The translations under genes and the position numbers were made by a program. From assembly GCF_047496725.1 (NCBI RefSeq), contig NC_132978.1, forward strand, positions 5,137,501 through 5,201,500: a stretch of 64,000 bases of DNA, given 5' to 3'. The DNA is from Anoplolepis gracilipes. Taxonomy: Eukaryota; Arthropoda; Insecta; Hymenoptera; Formicidae. Below, piece after piece: positions 13,903 through 26,800 of this stretch (its first letter is position 1; each line of letters starts with the position of its first letter). Below the pieces are notes generated by a model. It did not search any database. It had not been told where the DNA came from and saw only the letters and a program-made list of their open reading frames with translations.

Positions 13903-16900
13903 CGTATAACGCATTCCAAGGAAGAGCAAGAAGGACGAAAAATTTTTTAATCTTCAATAGTTTACAGGCATTCCAAATTGTGCTACAAAGTATCCCATGA
14001 ACGAGAATTCCTTATCTCGGAAACTATTTTACGACGCGCAGGTGCATATAACGATCCTTTACCCTTTTACTCTCGATGAGTTTCGCTCGTTACACGCCAC
14101 GCCAACGTGATATAATACGAAACAGCTCGATTCGAGTTGTAATGAACGCGTCCTGTTCTCATTTAATCTTGATTTCCAATCGATATGAGAGAGCGCAATT
14201 TTCGTGCGAGCGTTCCACTCCGTGGAATTAGTTCAATTAGTATTTCCAACGATGTACTCTCGTATATTTCGCGTAGTAAAGTGTGATCTACGTGACAAAA
14301 GCCCTGTGTTATATTGGCTATTCTTAATTATACATTAATTGTATACCTGTTGAAAAAAGGTATAAATTATAGGTGCGTACAATAATTGCTCTTTAAAACA
14401 TAATAAGGAAGAAAGATGCCCTATATATTGCAAAGATTGCAGAGCTCATGTAATAAAATATTATTTTCTTCAGTAGTAATATAAGATATACATTCTTATT
14501 TTACTTGTGCGAGAAGTTTGAAATTACTTTTCACAACTGTGAAAAGACGCTCGCGCGATTTCCGTCGTAAGGCGGAATAACTTTATTCTCTAAAGAAGTC
14601 GAGCACATCAAAATCTTTTAAAAGAACAAGCGTTTTATTTCATTAATATATACATATATAGAATATCCCACATACAGATTATAAAAACCTAACCTGTAGA
14701 AAGCAGAGATATAAAAAATTCTTTTTAAATATAGTAAATTATATTACATTATATTATTGTGAACATATAATAATCTTTTATTATGCAATTCATAATTCTG
14801 CATCATATATTCATAATATAAGTGATTTATTCCTTATAAAAAGTTTCTTACATGTATGAAATTTTTTATTTACGTAAACATGATAATTCAATATTGCTTT
14901 CTACTTTCATCAAGTTTCAATAGGCAACTTTAAATATATGATAAGTTTGGTAATGATGACACTTCCCAAGTCGCTAAACGGCGCTTGCGGCTTTAAAAGT
15001 TTTATATCGTAAAAAGTCGAACGAATGATCCGATTATCGGATTATCTCATGAAATCCGCGTTCAATATAAATCACTCTACACGGTAAAGTAATATCCGAT
15101 TATTATCTTATTCTGTTAGTATATAATTGTGTGTAATATTTAAACGTACAGATATTGTATTACTGTGATTCAATAATGAAGCTATTAAAGAAAATTATTT
15201 TAATATAAATATAATATATAATTGAAATATAAATTTAATAAATATAAATGTTATTTAAATATAAATATAAATTTAATAAATTTTACGATTGCATCATAAT
15301 ACATGAAACTTTATATTTGTCAAAAAAAAAAAAAACACAACATACGCTGTGAAATTATAAAGCAACAGGCACAAATAGAAAAGGAAACAGACGGATAAAA
15401 AGATCGACCACGAAACATGTAGAAAGTAATTTGAATCGTGCTTTGTGATTTATATTGTGAATCGTTGCATACTTGAGAGAAAGAAAGAGAGAGAGAGAGA
15501 GAGAAACAACGTCAGATTTACTATATAAAAGCAATATTTCTCTTAGAGGCGCTATGTCTCGAAATCGAAGCAATGATCTTCCACGGAAATAATGGTCGAT
15601 GTTCTGAAATATCGTCTAGCTATGACGTTATTTTCCTCGAACTTTCAATTGCATGTAAACTTTACATAGGATATTGCCACTGTCACTGCTAACAAGTAAA
15701 ATTATTTTGTATCCAATTGGAGAATCTGAGTATCACGCATTTAAACGAAAATTAAGCCAAGTGCAATTTCAGTATACAGATTAATCGCACAACATTAATT
15801 GCATATTTATATGCTTGTTAAAATATTAATACAACATTATACAAAGTATTTATTTGAAAAGTTTATTTTGCGACTGACTAATCTTTGCAGAAAATGCGAA
15901 AAGAGGTCAATTTTGTTTTCAAGAGGGACATATAAGTACGATAAATTCAACGTCGCTTCATTCCCTTTGTCAGGATAGTTACTCTTTCTACCTCTTTAAA
16001 AATCTTAAATGGCAATAGAGATCAAGTGGAACATTTTAAAAATCCTTTAATTCTCTTTATAACCGTCCTATTTTTTGAGTAGTTTTGAGTACTTTCTGAG
16101 AAATCACACTTTGAAGTTTTAGATATAAAAAATTGTTTAAATATAACAATTTAAAGTACCATTTATTTATTTTACACTTTCTTTTGTAGAAAATGTCTAA
16201 AATTTTTTCCGTTGTTTGTTAAACAATAATAAAGATGATTTTCAAACTCTAAACAAACCTTTTGCAAGATATCTGCTAAAATAGTTCTACATTACTGATA
16301 CAATACTTTGACTCAAATCGTTCATATTTTCCAATGGAATTTTATAAATAATGGATTTCAAATGTCTCCTCAGAAAGTTGATCACAAAATAAAGGGTAAA
16401 AACTTTGCAAATGAATATTTTGTATGTCAAAAGATAATTAAACATTAATCTGAGCTTTACAATATTAAAGACGACAAAAAATATCTGAAAAAGGACGCGC
16501 GCGATCCAGATTTATCGACGAATTTGTGAGTAGTGTCTACTATAATCTAGACTAGTATTGTGGCAATCTGGGACGCGAAGATCGAGGTGCGGATTACACG
16601 GTGCAAGCGATGTTTCTCCAAGGAGAGAAATTTATTACGACACCGCCGTGTTCCCTTCGCAATGCTAAACCCAATAGAGGCTCAACGTGACGTTGAAAAT
16701 TTAAAGCAGATCTGTTCTACTTGGCACTTTTTACCCTTAATCTTTCTAATGCAACAGCAATGACCGTCTCTCGATTCGCGAACGCTCTTTTTATCCAATC
16801 TTTTATCTTTCTTTCATCAAATATCTCCATCGGGTTCTGTCGTTTAAGAGAAAGATATTAAGAGTGACACTTATTGTTCATTGAAGTAGCGTTTTTCTGT

Positions 16901-17889
16901 CATCGGCATTTAGCCCGTCGTATAGTGAAGTAAACAATGCGGATAATTGCTCATCCGCCATCATTATTGGACGCGCTAGTCAGAATGTCGCGAAAATTGC
17001 ATCGCGTTTCTATTCAACGGCTAATCAAAACCGGATGGAAAGGAAAACCTGTCTGACGTGAGAAATTGCTTCGATTTCGCACCACTTCAAACATGCGAAA
17101 TCGATTCGCGCCTTCTGCAGCGTTCTTTCAATCCTACGCATAAAAGACGCGGTGAGCCAGATGAATATTTAACAAAAACAAAAATCGTTATCGATTGTTG
17201 TGCACGAGTAGGTAAAAAAATATTATTAGGTCGTTTCTAAAAGAAACAATCTTTATACGCGAAAATTTGATAGTAGATTAAGTCTGCATAAAGTGTCACG
17301 CGTATCTCGATGAAATGACGAAATTATCGAGCAAAACAACTCGAACTAATGTTATTCGAATTCAAAGAATTAAAATTTTATCTTATTATCATTAGTAGCA
17401 GGTGAAGATGTATCTAGTAATTGAATTAATTCAGTCTAACACATAGCGTGTTAATTAACCGCACTGTGCCGTTACAAGGCAACCCTACCTTTTTCGGCGC
17501 GACCTGAGCGTGTTCAGTCACGCTATAACGTCACAGCGACTGTCACCGCGATGTTAAAAGCAAAGTTTATGTCTACGTATTATATCTCTTAGTATTAGAA
17601 AAATCTTTATTCTTTCGCGGACAATTGCAATTTATTTATTACTATTATTTATTACTAACAAGAAATATAAAACCATTATAATAAATAAGTCTTAGAATTT
17701 CAGCTTTAATTATCTCTGTATGATCAAATTTTAATCTCATTTAAAAATTTACAAAGAGGATTATAAGTTGTTTTATTGCTGAGACGATACACTCTCAGAT
17801 TTTTTTACTTTAAAATTAATTTTATAAAAGATTTAACATTTTCTTTGTTTCACACACACATACTTACTCATTCACTCATTTTCCTTTAA
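13903..17889. other. Non-coding stretch
   Basis: The DNA is mostly AT-rich, with CpG-richer patches near 14000-14260 and 16490-17560 and an (AG)n run at 15487-15505. Short open frames at 16560-16763 and 17058-17240 have no recognisable domain. I see no gene. Confidence 0.5.
15487..15505. repeat. (AG)n microsatellite
   Basis: A short uninterrupted AG run in non-coding DNA. Confidence 0.9.
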
Positions 17890-18551
17890 CCCTTTGAGTC
17901 ACAGCAGGTCACCCATAGAGACCCATCTTTTTTTTCGTAGTTTTTTATTTTTTTAACTATTTTTTTATCAAGAAATACCGGATTTTTTGTTTCTACAGAG
18001 TCTCTAGAATATCAATAAGTGTAAAAAAAATATGAACAGTCATTAATTGTTAATTGCAAAAATACCATATATAAACAAACAGTCAAAATTAGTATTTTTT
18101 TTTACGAAAAAATGCATTTTCTACTAATCTATTATAACAATAAATACGGCAATTTTTTTATAATCTTAGTAGACTCTAAAGTATTTTTCAGAATTTTTTT
18201 AGAATTTTCCACCGCGTTGTTTTTGTTAAATCCTCCTCTTTTTGATAAAAAATATATAAAAAACAATATTTTCTGTTCTAAATTGAAAGTAACAGTTGTA
18301 TTCTTTTTTAAATTTTTTCTCTGAAGGTTTTTTTAGATCGCAGAATCTGAATCTAAAGGAAAAAAAATTTAATTTCCAAAATTTAATATAGGGATCCAAT
18401 ATGGCGGAAGTAAAATTTCGTCTGCTATATTAGATCCGCCATCTTGAATTTTGAAAATCTGACAACAGATTCGTAATCAGCGACCCCAAAAACCCTTATA
18501 TACCAAATTTTATAAAATCCTGACAATTAGAAAAATTCGTGACTCAAAGGA
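17890..18551. mobile_element. 662-bp TTAA-flanked piggyBac-type MITE
   Basis: The element is bounded by TTAA at 17886-17889 and TTAA at 18552-18555. Inside, the left end reads CCCTTTGAGTCAC and the right end, on the opposite strand, TCCTTTGAGTCAC, giving a 13-bp terminal inverted repeat with one mismatch. TTAA target sites and CCC/CCY-like termini are the hallmark of the piggyBac superfamily (family knowledge). The interior is AT-rich and has no transposase-like frame, so it is non-autonomous. An internal stem-loop is at 18393-18436 (GATCCAATATGGCGGA against TCTGCTATATTAGATC). Confidence 0.82.
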
Positions 18552-18555
18552 TTAA

Positions 18556-18800
18556 GCTGGCTCCTATTCGTGAGATTCGCGCGATTCGTATAAAGCTCGT
18601 GAATAGTGTGGAGAAAAAATTCGTGAAATTCGCATTCATAATTCGTCATTCGCGTTGATTCACCAGCGGAACAATTTTTCAACGATATTAAAGGTCGCGA
18701 ATCACAACGAATCAGCTAATACGTGTTGATTCATATTAGCGCAACACTATGCGTGCAAATTCGTGATTGTTCATATATCTTCGTGGCACATGCTGGGGAG
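18556..18800. repeat. Cluster of ATTCG/CGAAT motifs
   Basis: About ten ATTCG or CGAAT pentamers occur within roughly 210 bp (for example ATTCGTGAGATTCGCGCG and AAATTCGTGAAATTCGCATT), starting just after the MITE. It looks like a decayed simple or satellite-like repeat, or part of another element. The unit length is irregular. Confidence 0.5.
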
Positions 18801-19639
18801 TAAAAAATATAAAATAGAAACATGATCATCCATAAATTATCGGAATTAATTTGAGGCGCCTGCGTAAATGTTTGCCAAAACATCACGACAAATTATAAAC
18901 TATTGTATAATGACGAATTACGAATCGCAAATAGTAATGTGGAGGATTCACATCAGTGAACTAGTGAATATCCATCAATTACTACAAATCGCGAATATAT
19001 ATGCCAGCTTTAGATTCAATATTTTTCATTTAATATGGAATAGGATAAAGAGATCGAACATGCGCATTGACGGGGTGATTAATTTTCCATAGAATTGCTT
19101 GTCTTTGAAATTGGCTGCACCAATACCTATACCTCTCATCCTTTTCCTGAATAACAGACAGAATCAAAGCTTTCAAAGAGCTTATTACCCGATCGCAGAG
19201 CAACGGGATGTTTGTGCCAGAAAGCCAAATCGAATCTTTTGATACACTAGAATGTATATATGGTTCATATATACATATAGATATGTAGACACATGCCCCT
19301 ATGTGACCGGATTGTACCGGTTATCCAATAATAAAAACCCCCAAATATACCAAAAGTTTTCCGGGTTCTTCTCGGAAACAAAACATCGAGATATGTATTG
19401 TATTTTTCAGAAAAATTCTTCCACAAGTGTGTAAGAAAATAGATATTCCTATAATTAATTAATCTTCTATTAATTACATATCACTCTTATATTAAAGTAT
19501 TATACAACTCATTGTCAGTTAAGTAAAAATTTTATATTTTCCTTAAAGAGTTAAGGAGACAAAAGAGTTAGCTTTTAAGACTCTTGTGATGTTTTCGTGA
19601 AAAGACCGAGATTACATCATCGGTCTCTCGGTAATCTCT

Positions 19640-19671
<32 letters not shown>

Positions 19672-22600
19672 GAGAGAGGTTAAACGAGCCAAAACTGATT
19701 TTCTCTCTCTTGTTCGGCGATAAGATTAACTATATTTTAACTAAAGTGATTGACTTAGCCCGAGGAGAGGATCCATGTTTCGAATGACGCGTCTGTTGTT
19801 GGCTCTGCGGTGTAACCGCGTCAGTTAGCTGACTATCGCATTCGAGTTTCATCAATCGAATCGTGGATTTTGTTTTAATTGCAAACGGAGAATACGCACG
19901 GCTGGAATCTTTCATGTTCGGTCCCTCGCTTAAAAGCGAAATTGGATTGTAGCGAGCTCGAATACCACGTGGTTGGCAGCCTTTGAAAAGATTCCGCTCT
20001 GAACCATCGATATAACTCTGTTCACCACCATACGGATCACTTGTGAAAAAAACGCTAGCAGTTACGCTTACATGCACTTACATGAGCTTCTGTAAAGAAT
20101 CAATCGAAAATTCCCGCACAATTCTAAAATCATAGCGAATGTGACAAAAGATGAAACTTATTTTTTTTCTCATCACATATTGGAATTGCATTTATATTAT
20201 CTATTAATTTGCCCAATTATTGCTTTCGAAACTTACACAATAATAATTATTATTGCAAAATATTTTAGTGTATCGCGTAATTTAAATATAAATTGTTTGA
20301 AAAATTGATAACTCTCTATTATAAGTAACATACAAAAATAAAACAAACGCTCGCGTATTTGCAGGACAAGGAAAATATTTTTCAATTTTAATAGATTTAT
20401 ATAAAATAAACTTAATCTGTGAATCCTTTTTTCTTGCTTACATCATGTTTTGCTGAATTCTGGCGTGTTGCCCGGCCAGATTTTCTCGAGTATTTTGTTG
20501 CATGCTAAAATACGATTGATCGTTGCATTGGCTCCTATCCAAATACATTTCTGTAAGAAATCAAACAGCCGATGCGTATTCTTGTTCATTACATACCATC
20601 ATCATAATAAAACAATGACAAAAAATGTAAAATTATTAATCGTAATAAAGAGAAATTTGTCAGAACACGATTGTCATCGCAATTTTCAATATTTGATATT
20701 TTAAAACTAAAAATTTGAATTAAAGGCTAATATATTATAATTGTACTTTGCAGTTATTGTTTTTCTTGAATTGTATTTACGATAAAAGATAAAATGATGT
20801 TTCGAAGAACGATAATGTTTTTTTCCTTTTCCATGCTCAATACTATTCTAAAGCATGCTTTGTATGAAATTTAGTATCAAGCAAATTTGATTATATTTCC
20901 GTGCAAAAAAAATCATTAGCATTATATACGTAAGAACTGATTCATTCAGAATAAGTCAATTTTAGAAGAGAAAATTTATACATAAACACGATATATAAAA
21001 AAATTGGATTAGTATAATGAAATAATAATAAACAATTATATTGTGTTATATTATCATACGTATAATTGTTGAAATTATTGAAGTATTCATTGTATGACAA
21101 CGGTTTATAGTAAAACTCGACAATAACGTTTATGGAGGAGTTATCTGTTGAATATGAGCGAAATCAGTATATCGCTATGACAGGAATGTGTCAGCAATGT
21201 CGGCAATTTAGTAAATGGGTCACACAGGCATGTCATTTGTGACAGGTATAATATTCACCGGCAAGCTGTATAACACGAATGAAATATTTCTAAGAGCATA
21301 ATAAATTGCATGTGTATCAACCATTAAATCAATTAAAGGCTGTAGATTTAAAATTTATTTTGCGCATCAGCCTGCAAATAAGGATAAAGGGACAAATTAA
21401 ATTGCTTATTCATTAAAATTATTTATTCATTAGTCTCACGCTCTTGTAAACAAGTCTCTTCAGAGATGATTTATTTTATATTTCTACAAGCTATTATTTC
21501 CGGCTCGAATATTAGGTGAAATCTCGGGATTAAAGAATAACAAAAATGAATAATTAAGTACGGGTTCAATTTTACTCGGAATAGTAAATACTGCAATTCG
21601 CTTTTACGACACAAATGCATCGATGAATGTGCGCGCGCGTATTTTACGCGTCGCGCATTGACGTCACGGAATTATGCATTCGCAGATGAAATTTTGGGCG
21701 TAAAATTGCGATAATTCAGTAAATAACATAATACGTAATAATATAAACGATATCAGCTGGAACAACGCAAAATTCAAAAACTAGGGTTAACGATGCACGG
21801 CGTATTATACCGCACTTTAATTCCCTTTCAACAGATAGATGATGGCCTTCATTAGAAGCTGCAGTGCGCCTTTGTTTCTCGAGATCCTCGCAGATTCAAG
21901 CACGCGATATATTCCGGGAAAGGAAGGGTCGCGCACTGCACCGAGGCGCTCCCACGTGCTGAATAAGAAATTCCGCATTAACACCGACAAAGGTACTCGG
22001 TCGGACAAAAGACGAGGTGCCAGACGAAAGCCACCGAAGACAGCATTTAATACGGCAAACTTAATATACCGCCCCCGTATTTTCCAAAACGTACGCACGC
22101 ATATTTTACGTGAAAGTCGCTCTCGTGAAACTAATGTCGCTCACAGTTTACGCGAGCAGATCGTATGGCTCGCTATCTCACCGTGAATTTATTTACTTAG
22201 AACGGAGCAAATATTTAATTATAAATATTGAGAGAGAAACTATATTTTTCCGTAAATTAAATTAAAGAAAATTAAATTAAACTACGACGTTTAATCGATC
22301 GAAAAGCCGGAATCAAATTTAATATTGACGGGAAAGAAAACATTTTTAAATTCAACCGTGTCTTTCTTCTCTTTTTATTAAATTTACAATTATACGTATC
22401 AACGTAAGTGAATGCGGAAAACGTGCTTTCACCTGTGTAAAATTAAATGATGAAGTAAAACACGTGGAATAAGAGTTTGACACATGTAAAAGCACAAGCC
22501 CAGGGAGTAGAAACATGAAAAAGCAACGAATTTTCGTCGAATTCTCTCGCCGCATACACAAATAGAATTCCGAGACGAGAATGCGGTTCGATTGCGAAGC

Positions 22601-23795
22601 GTCAAACATGGATTTGCTTCCTCACGGCTATTTCAGGGATGAAAAGCCGCTGCGCCAGCTTGAGAGGATAGGTACGAGCAAACGCACATTTGAAAGTCGA
22701 AAAAGCGTCGCGAGAAAGTACAAAAGCTCGGCAGCTGTACCGTTCCACCTCCCGGCAATAGTAAGGAAAGTGGTCTCTCTGAGGTGTGAAAATCGCGGTA
22801 TCAGATACCAACGACGAGGCCAGAGGGGGGAAAATGCTTAGTATTCGTCGTTGCAGTCGTCGCGCTCTTAACATAATCGAATACCTTTCATTTACATAAT
22901 CGAATGACTTTTAGCAAAATCGGAATGACGAGATCGCAGTCTACTTATCGCAATTCAAACGACACAATTCACACTGCGATGCGGAAAAACGGATTTACGA
23001 ACAATTTCACGCAGCAATTTACCAAGTGCTTTTTTTCTCTTACTTTTTTTACACTTGTCTTCCAAACTAGAAATACATTAAACAACATGCATATATACGG
23101 TCTTAATATTTATTTAAAAATTAAGTACACCACATACGTACGCAAACATAATTTTAAATACGGTCAACATACAGCTGCCAGCTATATTTTTCTCTATTTA
23201 AGATGTAATTTCTTCACGCGTATGTAGTTTTACGTTATTCCACATGTGCTTTTACGCTGTGCGCTTTAAAAACTGTATCCTATTGCAAGCTAATCCGATC
23301 ACACTGGAGTAAAGCCATGCTTCGCTTATGGCTCGACTACGAGAACGAGGAAGCCGTGTAGTATTGGATGGTTGAAAATCGTAGCTCTACGCGAGAGACA
23401 TCGTATTGGAAGCCCGAAGGCGCTAAAATATCTGTCTGATATGTTCGTCTATATCTTCTTAAGTCACCGCTAGAGCCTGAAAGCTGAATTTCTCCGAGCC
23501 TAGACGCGAATGCAACTCACGCGCATCTACCGACGTAAATAAATCTTACAAAAAAAATGGAGTAGCGAGAATAAAATAAGCAATCTTATTGCCAGTTAGC
23601 AGTCAGCAAAATCATTTATTACAGATACAAAATTTGTAGTGTTACAATTAATTTAGTAATTGTTTTGAATTAAAACGTTTTTATAAAAAATAATGCACAA
23701 CCCAAAAAATATTTATTAAATATCGTTTTTTACATAACATTTTTTGTTTAATTTCTGGTATTTATAACTAAAAGAAATGATTGAAATGGTGAAAA

Positions 23796-23798
<3 letters not shown>
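18801..23798. other. Non-coding stretch with poly(A) run and CpG-richer patches
   Basis: It contains the A30 run at 19641-19670, a less AT-rich patch at 19730-20080 with a 115-codon frame on the minus strand, and CpG-rich patches at 21600-22180, 22560-22880 and 23280-23540. Frames in these patches overlap one another on both strands and show no domain. No gene is supported. Confidence 0.5.
19594..19670. repeat. Short stem followed by A30 run
   Basis: GAGATTAC and GTAATCTC, plus AGACCGA and TCGGTCT, can form alternative stems directly before 30 consecutive A residues (19641-19670). This could be the tail of an old retroposed RNA, but no source RNA or target duplication was recognised. A plain homopolymer is equally possible. 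Confidence 0.4.
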
Positions 23799-23853
<55 letters not shown>

Positions 23854-23854
23854 A
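23799..23854. repeat. (TC)n microsatellite, about 56 bp
   Basis: A TC run with one TTT interruption near its 3' end. Confidence 0.96.
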
Positions 23855-26800
23855 TCATATAGTATATAGTATATGCTTTTGATCTTGAAAAAAGTAATTT
23901 TAATGAGCTAATTTGCTAGATCTAATACCATTGGAACTGTAATTTCGCTTGTAATAGAGCGCAAATTTTACGTCTCTTTAAAAAAATATGCTTTGATTTT
24001 TTTATTCTATAAAACGTAATTTCGCATTTAAAGTAGCTTTAATTCACTTTAAAATGTCGCAAAAATGCGCTAGCATGAAAAACAAGCAAAAACAACCATT
24101 TCATGACAAAGTATATTACGTAGATAATTTCATAGCTTTTAAAAACAAATTTATATGATTATAAAATATATTTCTATATTTCAAAAGCTAAAATCTTGAA
24201 TAATTCAGGGATATTTTTATCCAAAAATATTTGAATTGCTTGTACAGCTTTTTTATGAAATTATCCATTTTAAAAAAACAACTGTCATATAATAATGTAG
24301 TATATCAATATTTTTGAAAAAAAAAAAAAAAAAAGATTATAAGAAAACAGACGACAAACTCATTTTTGTTCAGATTATTTAAAAAATATTATCTTTTGAT
24401 ATAACTTGCCAAATTAAATAAAAAGCTATTATTATAATATATTCGCGTCTATAAAATATGTCACATTTTGTACTCCGGCGAACTTTCACTCATCAGTCTA
24501 AAGTTATGTCCTCGGGAATTTTGCTTGGAAAACAATTCTTCAAACCCCGTGTTCGTAAACTTTTCAAACGAAGAATCAGAGCTCTTGTATGTACATCCCG
24601 ACTATCTTGAAATCTTAATTCTAAGACATGCATTGTATATACAGTCTGAGATTTTTGCGCCGGCAAAAGTTCTCCTCAGACTTCGTGCGCTACGAAACAA
24701 GTTGTTTACACGCACGTTCTTGAGAATGGGCGATCTTCTCTATACAACGGCACCGTAAACTTTCCAAGATACGTACAGCAGAGAGGCGAAGCTTGTGCTT
24801 CTTAAGGATACGCACCGTATTTCTTTTCAAAGTCCCGGCAACGACGCCGGCAAGGTGCTAAAGTCTCGTCCTAATACCATGAGCGACGCAAGAATGCCTC
24901 TTTCGAGGACCATAAGGGTGTTCGATATTGTACGCGAGAAATTATAGACTACCAATTAGTTAAAGCTGGCGCAAATTGGCCGGCTGAGAAACACCGTTGA
25001 TTCCCTATAAACTCTATTTTCGAAAGCGATGCTGCATGCCTGAAGGGCGATGAATCGAAAAGGTTTTAACAGCTGTATTTATAACAGTTATGCATACAAA
25101 ATTGTACTGATATAGCAACGCGCATAATTGAATTGAATGCATTGCGTATTCGAGCATATCACGTCAATGTATTGCGATGTACATGATGTACCACGCGGCA
25201 AACATATATCGGAAAAACATTTTGACATTCGTAATATTCCAGAAAGCCTCTTTCTCTCTCTGGAAATGCTAATTACAGTACGCTAAAAAGTATGTATTGT
25301 CTTGACAACAGTTTAATTAATTGATATTTCCAATTTTATTTGACTGATAAAATGCGAGCAAAATCAACGACTCTTCAAAATAATATAATAAGATACATTC
25401 TTAAATTTTTTGAAAATTATAGCTCATAAATTTTGTTTTACAAACTTTCATGTCATACATAAAATTAGCATATTATAATCTCCTTTCAAAAATTTTAGAG
25501 AGTTGGATAATACATAAATTATAATATATAATGTATAATTATAATATATTACTTGTATATATACATACATATATATATATATATATATTATATAATATAC
25601 AGAACTTATAATACATAAAAAAATTTTTACGTGGATTGCTTTCCAGAATTCTCATTAAACTTTCTGTTTTCAACTTTAGTCTTTCAGAAATAGTCGTATC
25701 GCTCTTATAAAAGTTGCACGGGAGAAAATTACGAATTCACCAACCGATGTGCACAGGGGAATCGATCGATTTAGGTGCAAGACGTTGCGACATAAAATTC
25801 GTGCACATTATATGAAACGACTTCGAAGAATTGACGCGACTTCGCAACATCATTGCGAGAAATACGTAAAAGCAAATGTTTTACGGAACGCTGCACTCGC
25901 TACGAAGTGCATCACTCATGAGAAATGCAAATTAGGCGTAAAATAAACTAATATTTGCCATTCAAAACTAGGTCGTTGAATTTTATTTAATCTTTATTGT
26001 ATTTTGCGGAAAGCAATACGCGCATAATTATTTTAAAAAATATTATATACTACTTTTGTTGCAATTTACCTTCATTGTATTTCCTTGCATATCTCGTTCC
26101 GGATTTATTTGAAAATAATGTAGTCTGTATTTAATGACGTAAGAAGGTGAATATTACTATCCATAAAAAAACACGTAAAGACTATTTTTGAAAAATATCA
26201 TGCTTGTGAATCTTATCTTCTTTGTCATATCTAACCCCTTTTGATAAAGAAAGGAGCATCTAAGCCACCGATCGGATCTCTGAGAAGCAGTTTTTTCATC
26301 GCAGCTTAAGTCCAAGCTTAAAGGACTTTCAGTACGAGCATGTATGTATACCCGCCATTGTTTGAGATATGTGCGCTGGTGTATGTTAAGCCTTTGCTTT
26401 TAAAATGGTGGAAAATTGATGTCCTCACACAGATCAATAATCGAACTTGGTACTACAACTTTCCGTACCAGCACATGACGGTCTTTCGGGAACAATAAAC
26501 TCTGCGAGAATGTAAAGAACAATGTGAGAGGGAAGCTTTTAAAGAAAAGACAGTACGGCAAGAAAGATGAGAGTTATAAATTCAGAAATTTGTTTCAAGA
26601 AACTGAGCAAGAAAATATATTTACGTAAACACATGTAAAACTAATATTAATTAAATAATTGTTTAATATTTAATGTAGAGCACTGAGAGAACGAAATAAT
26701 AAATGACACAGCAATTGATATGAGATCCAGATTATTTTGCTTGCCGTAGAACTGGCTGGTAAAAACAGTTCAGTAGGTTAAACTGTAATTGTGACATTTT

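Noticed and set aside
17890..18551. 70-codon frame (18112-18324) as a possible transposase inside the MITE
   Set aside because: It is Phe/Leu/Lys-rich, as expected from AT-rich DNA, and lacks piggyBac catalytic motifs.
19730..20077. 115-codon minus-strand frame with mixed composition
   Set aside because: No recognisable domain, no convincing splice sites and no ATG context evidence. The composition alone is not enough.
22352..22874. Overlapping 85-90 codon frames on both strands
   Set aside because: Same pattern of a CpG-rich, stop-poor patch; no domain was recognised.
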